NCBI GenBank assembly: GCA_003158175.1
Contig: PMHJ01000010.1
Coordinates: 119,016-160,346, forward strand
Reading direction: 5' to 3'
Source of the DNA: Candidatus Cybelea septentrionalis
GTDB lineage: Bacteria; Vulcanimicrobiota; Vulcanimicrobiia; Vulcanimicrobiales; Vulcanimicrobiaceae
Length of the DNA: 41,331 nt
The notes under the pieces are model-generated. The model was not told where the DNA came from. It ran no database searches and was given only the letters and a program-made list of their open reading frames with translations. Positions 16,534-24,298 of this stretch are shown in pieces. The stretch's first letter is position 1. Each line of letters begins with the position of its first letter. The translations under genes were made by a program, and so were the position numbers.

Positions 16534-17403
16534 CTATTGCGATTGAAGCGTCAAGTTGTCGACATTGACTGCGTAGTTGCCGGCGGCGACTAGGCCGTTC
16601 GGATTCGCGCAAATGATGCCGAGGTTGGGCCCGTAGATCACGACTAGGCCAGGCGGTCCGCACGGAACCTGCTGCAGGCCGTAGTTCGACAACAAGGTCG
16701 CGCCTGGACTGCCTGCACTGACCGAATAGGACGTGTATCGCTGATTTGCGTAGTAGACGGATCCCATCGCCGCGGCTGTCGCCGCCCCGATCGCGAAAGC
16801 CCCCCAAAATCCGCCGCCCCAATACGTTCCGTACGGCCTCCAAGCGACCCCGCGATTCCATCCCCAGGCCGGGTAGTATCTGGGATTCACGACGACGCGG
16901 CCGCCGTAGTAGTACCCGTTCCTGCCGTTGTTATTGTAGTGGTACGTGCTGTAGCTGTTGGTGTTCTTGTTGTACACAGCCATGTTGCCCGTATTCTTGT
17001 TGTAGACCGCGGCGTTACCCGTGTTCTTATTGTACGCTCCCGCGGAATTCTTGCCGTTGTAGGCGCCGCTGTTGTAGTTGCCGTTATTCTTATTGTACGT
17101 GCTCGAGTTGTTCGTGTTCCGATTGTACTGCGTCGTCGTGTTCGTGTTTTTATTGTACGTCGTTGCGGTTCCGGTGTTCTTGTTGTACGTCGCGGCGTTT
17201 CCGGTGTTCTTATTATAGGCGGCGGATCCGTTCTTTCCGGTTGCGGCGCCCTTCGACGGCACGTCGTTGCTCATGTTGAAGCCGCGACCTTGGTTCGGCG
17301 CCGAGCGGGACGCCCCGCCACCCCCGCGGCCGGCGCGCTGCGCCGAGACCGTCAATGGCGCGGCTGTGAGAGCGATGACGAGTAAAATCGATAAGATTCT
17401 CAT
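16534..17403 (-). CDS. Secreted protein with decapeptide YNKNTG tandem repeats
   Basis: This 289-residue protein has a signal peptide (MRILSILLVIALTAAPLTVSAQ). Residues about 55-160 are a run of roughly nine imperfect ten-residue units built on YNKNTG plus four small residues (YNKNTGNAAT, YNKNTGTATT, YNKNTNTTTQ, YNRNTNNSST and so on). They are rich in Asn, Thr, Tyr and Gly. A Tyr/Trp/Gly-rich region follows (NGYYYGGRVVVNPRYYPAWGW), then a hydrophobic glycine-alanine helix (GAFAIGAATAAAMG) and a compact C-terminal part with two cysteines (VPCGPPG, IICANPNG). The repeat period suggests a beta-solenoid or amyloid-like fibre, but this is inference. Its ATG overlaps the upstream gene's stop as ATGA, so the two are translationally coupled. 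The function is unknown; a surface or matrix protein is likely. Confidence 0.75.
   Translation of the reverse strand: MRILSILLVIALTAAPLTVSAQRAGRGGGGASRSAPNQGRGFNMSNDVPSKGAATGKNGSAAYNKNTGNAATYNKNTGTATTYNKNTNTTTQYNRNTNNSSTYNKNNGNYNSGAYNGKNSAGAYNKNTGNAAVYNKNTGNMAVYNKNTNSYSTYHYNNNGRNGYYYGGRVVVNPRYYPAWGWNRGVAWRPYGTYWGGGFWGAFAIGAATAAAMGSVYYANQRYTSYSVSAGSPGATLLSNYGLQQVPCGPPGLVVIYGPNLGIICANPNGLVAAGNYAVNVDNLTLQSQ
16920..17225 (-). repeat. 30-base tandem repeat encoding YNKNTG units
   Basis: On the plus strand the string ttgttgtac or a close variant recurs about every 30 bases (for example near 16965, 16995, 17025, 17175 and 17205). It codes in reverse for the YNKNT core. Copies have diverged and two in the middle (near 17055-17085) are shortened or lengthened, as expected of an unequal-exchange minisatellite under protein-level selection. 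Confidence 0.8.
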
Positions 17404-17840
17404 TGTGCGGACTCCTGGTCGAGCTTACCGTTTCCGGTGATGTACGTCCCCTTCGCCGTCTGCACGGCAAAGATCACCGAGTGGGCACCGATCTTCGTCG
17501 TCGAAAGCGGTAACAACTGATCTTGATCGGTTAGGTTGAAGTAGAACGTGGCCGTCTTGAACGCGACGGTGTGCCTTGCCCCGTCTCGGAGGAGCGAGAA
17601 CCGTCCGCCCGCGCAGCGAACGATAGCGCCATCGTGAGCGCAGTTAGCACCGCTGATGACGACCGTCGAGACTTTGTCGGCCGATATCAGGGTCAGCGTC
17701 TTGTTCGCTGCTTTCAAGGTCACGCCGGTATACGTCTGCACGGAACCGTCTCTCTGTTGAATCCGGACGGACCCGGTCGCCGACGCAGGCGCGCTCATAC
17801 CGAGTATAAATGCGACGACGATCAGTCCAACTGGCCTCAT
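17400..17840 (-). CDS. Secreted protein of unknown function, coupled to the repeat protein
   Basis: This 146-residue product starts at 17840, with AAGGA seven bases upstream; the longer frame to 17885 adds a leader without a ribosome site. A signal peptide (MRPVGLIVVAFILGMSAPASA) is followed by a beta-rich mature part with short alternating strands (VRIQQRDGSVQTYTGVTLKA, TLTLISADKVSTVVI), two cysteines (ANCAHDGAIVRCAG) that probably bond, and a late strand TATFYFNLTDQ. I recognise no family. Its stop codon overlaps the next start by four bases (ATGA, 17400-17403), so both products are probably made together and act at the same extracytoplasmic site. Confidence 0.75.
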   Translation of the reverse strand: MRPVGLIVVAFILGMSAPASATGSVRIQQRDGSVQTYTGVTLKAANKTLTLISADKVSTVVISGANCAHDGAIVRCAGGRFSLLRDGARHTVAFKTATFYFNLTDQDQLLPLSTTKIGAHSVIFAVQTAKGTYITGNGKLDQESAQ

Positions 17841-17985
17841 GATTGAATCCTTTCGTTGAACGCGAGAGATTCCAGTGCGCAACAAGGCCGTGCGCCCCGA
17901 CGGATGCCAAGCTCCCGCTGGCTAGGCACACTTTATCGTACCACTCAAGCTGCGATTCGGGAAGCCACCCCCAGCCCAGGGCTCA

Positions 17986-18010
17986 GTTGCCGAAGTAACG
18001 AATCGGCAAC
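17986..18010. promoter_or_regulatory. Inverted repeat in the divergent gap upstream of the 18038 gene
   Basis: GTTGCCGA (17986-17993) and TCGGCAAC (18003-18010) form perfect 8-base arms around a 9-base spacer, ending 27 bases before the GTG at 18038. It lies between two divergent secreted-protein genes and could be an operator or a leader hairpin. Confidence 0.4.
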
Positions 18011-18037
18011 CCCTCGTCGCTGCAATGGAGGATCTTC

Positions 18038-18736
18038 GTGAAGCCAGGCATTCCCGCCGCTCTATTCCTTACCGGACTTATCGTCTGCGCAGCGCCCAGT
18101 ATAGCGCAGAATGCGTCGCTTGCGCAGAAGGTGCAGCAAGTGAAGCAGCTGATGGCAACCAACCAACAGCAGCTTTCGCACTACACGTGGCAGATGCAAG
18201 AAACGGTTAGCGTGAATGGCGGCGTCAAGGAGCAGAGCGTATACCAAGTTCAACTCGGGCCCGATGGCGAGCAGATACGAACGCTGATCGCGCAACCCGT
18301 CGCTCCGTCGAGCGGCGGCCGGCAGCACGGCATCGTACACCGGGTCAAGGAAGATTTTAAAGCGTATGCCCAGCAAGTTGGTGCGCTCGCGAAGAGTTAC
18401 TCGCCTTTGAATCCGGCAAAGATTCAGCAGCTATGCGCACGGGGTTCGGTTACGGTTAAGTCGGCAGGAAGTCCGGGCTACTCAGCCATCCTGATTTCGA
18501 ACTACCTCAAGCAGGGCGATGCGATCGTGCTAACCCTGCGTAGCAACCCAAAAACACTGACTTCGATCGACGTTTCTTCGTATCTAGCTCAACCGTCCGA
18601 TGCCGTAACGATGCAAGTGCGCTTCGCGAGTCTGCCTGACGGCACGCGCTATACCTCGACCACAACGGTGAACGGGCAGAGTAAGAACCTCACGATCGTC
18701 GATCGGAGCACGAACTTCGCAGCGCGAACGCGCTAG
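18038..18736 (+). CDS. Secreted protein of unknown function
   Basis: The product has 232 residues, a signal peptide (MKPGIPAALFLTGLIVCAAPSIAQ) and a GTG start with GGAGG seven bases upstream. The first mature helix (SLAQKVQQVKQLMATNQQQL) is glutamine-rich and could form a coiled coil. It is followed by HYTWQMQETVSVNGGVKEQ and a strand-rich body (YQVQLGPDGEQIRTLIAQP, TMQVRFASLPDGTRYTSTTTVNGQ). The body has the look of an outer-membrane lipoprotein-sorting-like (LolA/VioE-type) half-barrel, but this is only a resemblance. Twenty bases separate it from the sulfatase gene on the same strand, so they probably share a transcript. The predicted location is the periplasm. Confidence 0.7.
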   Translation: MKPGIPAALFLTGLIVCAAPSIAQNASLAQKVQQVKQLMATNQQQLSHYTWQMQETVSVNGGVKEQSVYQVQLGPDGEQIRTLIAQPVAPSSGGRQHGIVHRVKEDFKAYAQQVGALAKSYSPLNPAKIQQLCARGSVTVKSAGSPGYSAILISNYLKQGDAIVLTLRSNPKTLTSIDVSSYLAQPSDAVTMQVRFASLPDGTRYTSTTTVNGQSKNLTIVDRSTNFAARTR

Positions 18737-18756
18737 CGAGAGAACGAGGTAGCCCT

Positions 18757-21249
18757 ATGTCCGCCGCGCAGCCCAACTCTGCACTCGACCGTACAGTCCT
18801 GCCCATTCCCGATCGTCCGTTCAAGGGTATCGCTAACCGGACGCTAGCGGGGAGTGTGGCAGACTTTCCGATCCCGGTCCAAGCTCCCAACGGGGCACCG
18901 AACATCCTGCTGGTGCTCGTTGACGATGCGGGATTCGGGAACGCGGCTACGTTCGGTGGCTCGAGCGCGAGCCCGACACTCGAGCGGCTCGCAAAAGAAG
19001 GCCTTCGCTATAATCGCTTTCACGTGACCGCGCTCTGCTCGCCCACCCGCGCCGCATTGCTTTCCGGCCGCAACCACCATGCAGTAGGATTCGGTTCGAT
19101 TGCCGAGTTCTGTGGCGGGTGGCCCGGTTATAACGCGACGTGGCCCAAGAGCGCCGCGTCGGTCGCAGAGATCTTGCGGAATAATGGATATAACACAGCC
19201 GCCTTCGGAAAATGGCACTTAACGCCCGACGACCAGCAGGGGCCGGCCGGGCCGTTTCGCCGCTGGCCCAACGGCCTTGGGTTCGACTACTTTTGGGGAT
19301 TTCTCGGCGGCGAAGCGAGCCAATACGACACCGTGATTACGGAGAACAACACGGTGCTAGGACCGCCGCAAGACGAGGATTTCTACTTTCCCGATGCGAT
19401 GGCGGATAAGGCGATCCACTGGATTCACGGTCAGAAGTCGCAGGATCCCAACAAACCGTTTTTCATGTATTTCTCGACGGGAGCCAGTCACGCGCCGCAC
19501 CACGTGGCGGGCAAATGGGCCGACAAATATAAGGGGAAGTTCGACGCCGGGTGGGATGCGCTGCGCGTGCAAACGTTCGAGCGGCAAAAGAAGCTCGGCG
19601 TCATTCCGGCCGACGCGCAACTGACGCCGCGAAACGAGGCCATGCCCGCCTGGGACTCGCTCTCCGCGGCGGAAAAGGCGCTCTATGCCCGCCAAATGGA
19701 AGTCTTCTGCGGCTACCAAGAGAACGCGGATTATAATATCGGGCGAGTCGTCGCCGCCATCGAGGAGATCGGCATTCTCGACGACACGTTGGTTATCTAT
19801 ATTTACGGGGACAACGGCTCGAGCATGGAAGGCACGACGACGGGCTGCTTCAACGAAATGACCGTGCTCAACGGAGTCCCGCTGACCGCCGAACAGCAAC
19901 TGGACCTCGCCGACGTGTACGGCGGTGCCGCCGCCTGGGGCGGACCCGGCAGCGCCCCGCACTTTTCTTGTGCTTGGGCTTGGGCGGGCAACACGCCGTT
20001 CCAATGGGGTAAGCAAGTTGCATCGCATTTTGGCGGGACGCGCGATCCGATGGTCATTTCCTGGCCAAAGCGCATTACCGACAAGGGCAGCGTTCGATCC
20101 CAGTTCACCCACGTGATCGACGTCGTTCCTACGATTCTCGAACTCGTGGGACTTCCGGCGCCCAAGCTCGTCAATGGGATCGAACAGATGCCCATGCATG
20201 GCACGAGCTTCGCGTACACCCTCGACGATAGTAAGGCCGTGGAGCGCCACACGCAGCAATACTTCGAGATCCTCGGCAATCGCGCGATGTATAAAGATGG
20301 CTGGATTGCGAGTTGCAAGCTCGGTCGCATACCGTGGGCATTGGACCCCGTGGCCTTGGAGAAGTTTGCGCCCGGCGTTTGGGATCCGGAGAAAGATGTC
20401 TGGGAACTGTACAACACGGTGGAGGATTTCTCGCAGGCAAACGACCTGGCGCAGAAGTTTCCCGAGAGGCTGAACGAGCTCAAGGCGCTCTTCTGGGAAG
20501 AGGCGGAGAAATTTAGCGCCACGCCTTTGCTCGGCGGAATGGCGAGCTTCTTCGGCGTGCTCCCACCGGGTGCCGGGAAGACGACGAAGTTCACGTTCTA
20601 TTCGGGCGTGGAGAACGTTGGCCCCGGAATGATTCCGCACATCTACGGCACGTCGTACGCGATCGAAGCGGATATCGTCATTCCGGAGGGCGGTGCGGAG
20701 GGCGCCATCATTGCCAACGCGGACTTTCTCGGCGGCTTCTCGCTCTACGTGCAGAACGGGAAACTGCACCACACGTACAGCTTCTTGGGCATTCCTCTCG
20801 TGCAAGACGACTCGCACCCACGGCTGGTAAAGCTTTTGGAGAAGCTGGGCGACACGAACCGGCTTCTGCGCGGCTTAGCCAAAGGCGGGACGATCTCGTC
20901 GCCCGATCGGCTTCCGGCCGGCCACGTAATCGTACGTTTTGAGTTCAGCGCGGATGCGCCGAAGCCGGCTACCGGTGGCGCCACGAAACTGCTCGTGAAC
21001 GGCACGACGGTTGCCGAGGGAAGGTTAGAGCACACCGTCCCCGGGCGTTTCTCAGGTTATGCCGGAATGGATATCGGCAGAGACAATCGGGCGCCGGTCT
21101 CGCCAACGTATAAGTCTCCGTTCGCGTTTACCGGAACGATCAATACCGTAACCTTCGATTTAGAGCCAACGCCGAAGAGCCCGGCGGAACACGCGGCCCT
21201 CCATGAAGCTGCGCATCAGGCGCGCGTTCTTAACGGGGTGAACGGCTGA
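18757..21249 (+). CDS. Type I sulfatase (arylsulfatase family)
   Basis: This 830-residue enzyme of the alkaline-phosphatase superfamily cleaves sulfate esters. Diagnostic features are the metal-binding start NILLVLVDDAGFG (Asp56, Asp57) and the sulfatase signature CSPTRAALLSGRN with Cys94 to be converted to formylglycine. Others are GKWHLTPDD (about 150), YIYGDNGSSMEGT with the metal-site Asp/Asn pair, and YKDGWIASCK. After the catalytic domain, about residues 590-815 form a beta-rich C-terminal domain. GAGG lies seven bases before the ATG. I see no signal peptide, so it may act in the cytoplasm or the true leader has been missed. No formylglycine-generating enzyme gene is visible in the window. 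Its stop overlaps the next frame as CTGA. The substrate is unknown. Confidence 0.93.
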   Translation: MSAAQPNSALDRTVLPIPDRPFKGIANRTLAGSVADFPIPVQAPNGAPNILLVLVDDAGFGNAATFGGSSASPTLERLAKEGLRYNRFHVTALCSPTRAALLSGRNHHAVGFGSIAEFCGGWPGYNATWPKSAASVAEILRNNGYNTAAFGKWHLTPDDQQGPAGPFRRWPNGLGFDYFWGFLGGEASQYDTVITENNTVLGPPQDEDFYFPDAMADKAIHWIHGQKSQDPNKPFFMYFSTGASHAPHHVAGKWADKYKGKFDAGWDALRVQTFERQKKLGVIPADAQLTPRNEAMPAWDSLSAAEKALYARQMEVFCGYQENADYNIGRVVAAIEEIGILDDTLVIYIYGDNGSSMEGTTTGCFNEMTVLNGVPLTAEQQLDLADVYGGAAAWGGPGSAPHFSCAWAWAGNTPFQWGKQVASHFGGTRDPMVISWPKRITDKGSVRSQFTHVIDVVPTILELVGLPAPKLVNGIEQMPMHGTSFAYTLDDSKAVERHTQQYFEILGNRAMYKDGWIASCKLGRIPWALDPVALEKFAPGVWDPEKDVWELYNTVEDFSQANDLAQKFPERLNELKALFWEEAEKFSATPLLGGMASFFGVLPPGAGKTTKFTFYSGVENVGPGMIPHIYGTSYAIEADIVIPEGGAEGAIIANADFLGGFSLYVQNGKLHHTYSFLGIPLVQDDSHPRLVKLLEKLGDTNRLLRGLAKGGTISSPDRLPAGHVIVRFEFSADAPKPATGGATKLLVNGTTVAEGRLEHTVPGRFSGYAGMDIGRDNRAPVSPTYKSPFAFTGTINTVTFDLEPTPKSPAEHAALHEAAHQARVLNGVNG

Positions 21250-21623
21250 CTCCAACCGACACCGGCACGATTCTTCTCATTACCGGCGCTCTGACCGCCG
21301 TGGTCGGCGTTGGTGTCGTCGTACCACGCCAACTTCTCGCCTTTCTCCTCGGCGAGACGGCGAGTGATGCTACCGTGATCTTGATGGCCCGCCACTGGAG
21401 TCTGCTCGCCGCACTCGTTGGCGGCTTGCTGATATACGCGGGCTATCACCCCGAAGCTCGCCTGCCGGCCATGATCGTTGGGGCCGCGGAGAAACTCGTC
21501 TTCGGCATCCTCGTAATCGCCAGCCCGTTGCGCAGGCGACTCCTGACCGTTGCGGTCGTCTGCGCCGACGCCATTATGGGGCTCCTCTACGTTCTGATTC
21601 TCACGCAACAGCGCTTTTCATAA
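21246..21623 (+). CDS. Small four-helix membrane protein, probably CTG start coupled to the sulfatase
   Basis: The frame encodes four hydrophobic segments: TGTILLITGALTAVVGVGVVV, VILMARHWSLLAALVGGLLIYAGY without its last residues, PAMIVGAAEKLVFGILVIAS and LLTVAVVCADAIMGLLYVLIL, ending QQRFS. The first standard start (GTG, 21300) would cut the first membrane segment in half. A CTG at 21246 gives a whole segment, overlaps the sulfatase stop as CTGA and has GGGG seven bases upstream, so I prefer it (125 residues; 107 from GTG). It is an inner-membrane protein of unknown function, in the style of small DoxX-like or DUF4345-like four-helix proteins. Translational coupling suggests a role connected with the sulfatase. 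Confidence 0.65.
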   Translation: MTPTDTGTILLITGALTAVVGVGVVVPRQLLAFLLGETASDATVILMARHWSLLAALVGGLLIYAGYHPEARLPAMIVGAAEKLVFGILVIASPLRRRLLTVAVVCADAIMGLLYVLILTQQRFS

Positions 21624-21651
21624 GAGCGAACGACTGCGCTCCTCTCCGGGG

Positions 21652-21673
21652 GCCCGTGCTCTTCCGTACGGGC
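21652..21673. terminator. Hairpin after the sulfatase unit
   Basis: GCCCGTGC and GTACGGGC form an 8-base stem (one G-U pair) with a 6-base loop, 28 bases after the membrane-protein stop. No T-run follows, so termination strength is doubtful, but the position fits the end of the 18038-21623 unit. Confidence 0.4.
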
Positions 21674-21725
21674 GTCCCGCTACGATGGCGTTAGAATGAC
21701 CCAACGCCATCAAGGAGACCTCATC

Positions 21726-22238
21726 ATGTTCGACGCCACTATAGGTCGCTGCCTCACGGCGCTAGCGATCGTCGCTCTAGCCGCCTGCAGCGGCCAAACT
21801 CCCAGCGGATCCGGTTTTGCTCCGGCGGCAGCGCCGGCGAGTTCGGCGACCACCGCCTCCGCACCGGGAATCCGCTCGCTCTTCCATCCTCTCGGGGGCG
21901 TAATCGAGAACGGCAAATGCCCTGGAAGGGACATCGCTTGCCTTACCGTTTCGTACGGCTATCCGGCTCAATACTACTTCTGCTTCATCCCGAGCGGCAG
22001 CCTGTGCAATGGCGGTCAGTTTACATGGTCGTCGACGATCCGTACCAAGAAGGGGAAAGTCTTTAAGGGACTCTCCGGAACTTTCTATCCGAATCCCGGC
22101 GATCCGAGCACCGACACCATCAGCGAAACCAAACCGCTGGCGTCGAGCCACGGCAACGTTAAGTACCAACAGACGATCTTTGCCTGCCTGAGTTCGGGCT
22201 GCGAAGGACCGTATCACATCGGCATCATCACGCAATAG
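21726..22238 (+). CDS. Lipoprotein of unknown function
   Basis: This 170-residue lipoprotein starts at 21726 with GGAG eight bases upstream (a frame from 21696 adds ten residues without a ribosome site). The signal ends in the lipobox ALAACSGQ. A serine/alanine linker of about 30 residues leads to a compact beta-rich domain with six cysteines. They occur in the segments GKCPGRDIACLTV, YYFCFIPSGSLCNGG and FACLSSGCEGPYHIGI, so two or three disulfides are likely. The strand QFTWSSTIRTKKGKVFKGL suggests an immunoglobulin-like sandwich. No family is recognised. It stands alone between the sulfatase unit and the propeller gene. The predicted location is the outer face of a membrane. Confidence 0.75.
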   Translation: MFDATIGRCLTALAIVALAACSGQTPSGSGFAPAAAPASSATTASAPGIRSLFHPLGGVIENGKCPGRDIACLTVSYGYPAQYYFCFIPSGSLCNGGQFTWSSTIRTKKGKVFKGLSGTFYPNPGDPSTDTISETKPLASSHGNVKYQQTIFACLSSGCEGPYHIGIITQ

Positions 22239-22376
22239 CCGTACGCGGGAACCGGCGGGCGCGCGATAACAGATTGCCAATTCCGCCGCCGTAGCAAAAC
22301 GGCGCTCGCCCGGCAATAAATTGAATCTCTCGGCCAGAAATAAAGCCGCAAACACGCATTCTTTTAAGGAGGACTC

Positions 22377-23348
22377 GTGAGAACATTCGGCAGGGCTCTT
22401 GGTTTCTGGACGCTCGGCGTGCTTCTCGCGTCGTGCGGCGGCCCGCAATCACCGATCGCCGGACCCGCAGGGACTAACCTAAACCCGCCGTCCGCCGGCG
22501 CCGGCGCCGGTCGAGCGGGTTCGTGGATGGATCCACAAGCGCAGACCAAAAGCTTGCTCTACGTCTCGTCTGTCTTAACAGGCGACGTGTACGTCTATTC
22601 CTACTCGACGCAGAAGTTGCTCGGAACGCTCACCGGATTCACGCAGCCCTATGGGCTCTGCGCGGACAAATCCGCGAATGTCTGGATCGTTAACGACGGA
22701 GCCTCGCAGATCGTCGAATACGCCCACGGTGGCACCAGCCCGATCGCCACACTCAGCGATACCGGCGAATATCCGGAGGGCTGCTCCGTAGATCCCGTGA
22801 CCGGTAACCTCGCGGTCACGAATTTCTACAGTGCATCCGGCGCAGGCAGCGTCTCCATATATGCCGGCGCTCGAGGTAACCCGCAAGTCTTCTCTGACCC
22901 CGGCATGACGAGCTATCGTTTCTGCGGTTACGACTCGAGCGGCAACCTTTTCGTCGACGGCGTCAACAACAGCTCGTCTTTTATACTCGCCGAGCTTCCT
23001 AAAGGGAGCAGCTCGTTTACGAACATCGAGTTCACACAGAAGATTGAATGGCCCGGTGGCGTGCAGTGGGATGGAAAATTCATCGCAGTCGGCGACACCG
23101 ACACAGGGGCGATCTATCGAACGAACGCCGCCGGCGTGGTGAAGGGCTCGACGCAACTGGCCGGTTCAAACTACGTCAACCAGTTTTGGATCGTTGCATC
23201 GAGCGGCAAGAAGAAACACAAGGGTGGGAGCATCGTCGCGCCGAGTCAGGACGGCGGCGTTCTCGGTATTTACAAATACCCTGCGGGCGGTTCGCCGACT
23301 GCGACAATCAGCGTTTCGGAACCCTTCGGCGCGACGGTCAGTAAATAA
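22377..23348 (+). CDS. Beta-propeller (NHL-like) lipoprotein
   Basis: The product is a 323-residue lipoprotein that starts at a GTG (22377) with a strong AAGGAGG about five bases upstream. The signal MRTFGRALGFWTLGVLLASC ends in the lipidated cysteine. Blades are visible as VTGNLAVTNFYS, FCGYDSSGNLFVDGVNNSS, YGLCADKSANVWIVNDGAS and GGVQWDGKFIAVGDTDTGAIY. The motif order YSYSTQKLLGTLTGFTQPYGL to IVEYAHGGTSPIATLSD is the same as in the array at 11622-14633, so this is a dispersed paralogue. A perfect 9-base hairpin follows the stop. No enzymatic residues are evident. The predicted location is the extracytoplasmic face of the envelope. Confidence 0.85.
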   Translation: MRTFGRALGFWTLGVLLASCGGPQSPIAGPAGTNLNPPSAGAGAGRAGSWMDPQAQTKSLLYVSSVLTGDVYVYSYSTQKLLGTLTGFTQPYGLCADKSANVWIVNDGASQIVEYAHGGTSPIATLSDTGEYPEGCSVDPVTGNLAVTNFYSASGAGSVSIYAGARGNPQVFSDPGMTSYRFCGYDSSGNLFVDGVNNSSSFILAELPKGSSSFTNIEFTQKIEWPGGVQWDGKFIAVGDTDTGAIYRTNAAGVVKGSTQLAGSNYVNQFWIVASSGKKKHKGGSIVAPSQDGGVLGIYKYPAGGSPTATISVSEPFGATVSK

Positions 23349-23377
23349 CGGTCTGCCTATCGAGGGATAAAAAAGGG

Positions 23378-23404
23378 ACGCCCGCGCCGTTTCGACGCGG
23401 GCGT
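23378..23404. terminator. Rho-independent-like hairpin after the propeller gene
   Basis: ACGCCCGCG and CGCGGGCGT form a perfect 9-base GC-rich stem with a 9-base loop, 30 bases after the stop at 23348. A run of A bases lies on its 5' side (GATAAAAAAGGG), so the U-tract would be on minus-strand transcripts. It may end transcription in both directions. Confidence 0.65.
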
Positions 23405-23564
23405 ATTCGTTGAGGATCGCCTGCCATCGATCAGGTGAGCTGCGCGAATCACCGTGAGGGGGTCTCCTGGGAAGGGATGAGACGGCAGAGAAACTAGTAG
23501 TTCACGTGCACTCTTTTCCGTTAGGTTAGAGGGTCACGGTCGTAACTTCTGGAGGAAGAGGCTC

Positions 23565-24275
23565 ATGAGTGAATCGACATCGCATGACCGTATGCTGTTC
23601 AATCGCGCGGCATTTTTGGCGGGCGGGGCGGCAACAATAACCGCCGCGCTGCCCGAGCGCAGCCGAGGGGCAACGTCGGCGCCGGCCGGCGTTACACCAG
23701 AGCGGTTGTTGGGACGATTGATGGCCGGCAACAAGCGCTTCATCGACAACGACTTTCCAAATGTAAACAGGTTTGCCGAGAAACGCGAACTCCTCGAAGC
23801 GAGTCAGGCACCCTTCGCGGCGATCCTCGGCTGCTCCGACTCGCGAGTCATCCCTAACCTCGTCTTTGTTCAGGGCATCGGAGACCTGTTCGTCGCAAGG
23901 GTCGCCGGAAACGTTCCCGACGATTTGGTGATCGCGTCCCTCGAATACTCGGTCGAACACTTGGGAACGCGACTCATCATGGTACTCGGTCATGAGGGTT
24001 GCGGAGCCGTTAAGGCCGTCTACTCAGCGGTTGAGACCAACACATCTTTGCCGCCGCACCTCGCGGAGATTCAAAGGCTCATGGCTCCTGGGATTGCCGG
24101 CGTAGTAAAAGCGCGCGGTACGGAGGACGCGGCAGTGGAGGCAAACGTGCGCGCTGCGGTCGCGAAGCTTCGAACGAGTCCGCCGGTGATAGCGAGCGGC
24201 GCAGTCTCCGGCCGCCTGCTCGTCGTTGGGGGAGTCTACCGCCTTAGAACGGGCGAGGTCAGGCTAGTCGAGTAG
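23565..24275 (+). CDS. Beta-class carbonic anhydrase, exported
   Basis: This zinc enzyme interconverts CO2 and bicarbonate. The 236-residue protein has the beta-class active site: Cys90-Ser-Asp92-Ser-Arg94 (CSDSR) and His143 with Cys146 (GHEGCGAV), giving the Cys2-His zinc site and the Asp-Arg dyad. Other family landmarks are MAGNKRFIDND, VQGIGDLFVARVAGN and SLEYSVEHLGTRLIMVLGH. The N-terminus (residues 11-37, LFNRAAFLAGGAATITAAL) looks like an export signal without a twin-arginine pair. The mature protein would therefore work outside the cytoplasm, which is less common for this class. GGAGG precedes the ATG. No transporter is adjacent. It converges with a lipoprotein gene 23 bases beyond its stop. 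Confidence 0.93.
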   Translation: MSESTSHDRMLFNRAAFLAGGAATITAALPERSRGATSAPAGVTPERLLGRLMAGNKRFIDNDFPNVNRFAEKRELLEASQAPFAAILGCSDSRVIPNLVFVQGIGDLFVARVAGNVPDDLVIASLEYSVEHLGTRLIMVLGHEGCGAVKAVYSAVETNTSLPPHLAEIQRLMAPGIAGVVKARGTEDAAVEANVRAAVAKLRTSPPVIASGAVSGRLLVVGGVYRLRTGEVRLVE

Positions 24276-24298
24276 CCTCATCTAGACTTCTTCTCTGG

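Noticed and set aside
16746..17385. Plus-strand frames rich in Cys/Arg/Ser or Val/Arg opposite the repeat protein
   Set aside because: The apparent repeats are the antisense of the YNKNTG repeats; the minus frame has the signal peptide, ribosome coupling and sensible composition.
19357..20817. Long minus-strand frame (486 codons) opposite the sulfatase
   Set aside because: Antisense of a well-defined sulfatase catalytic domain; low-complexity Arg/Val/Glu composition with no recognisable motif.
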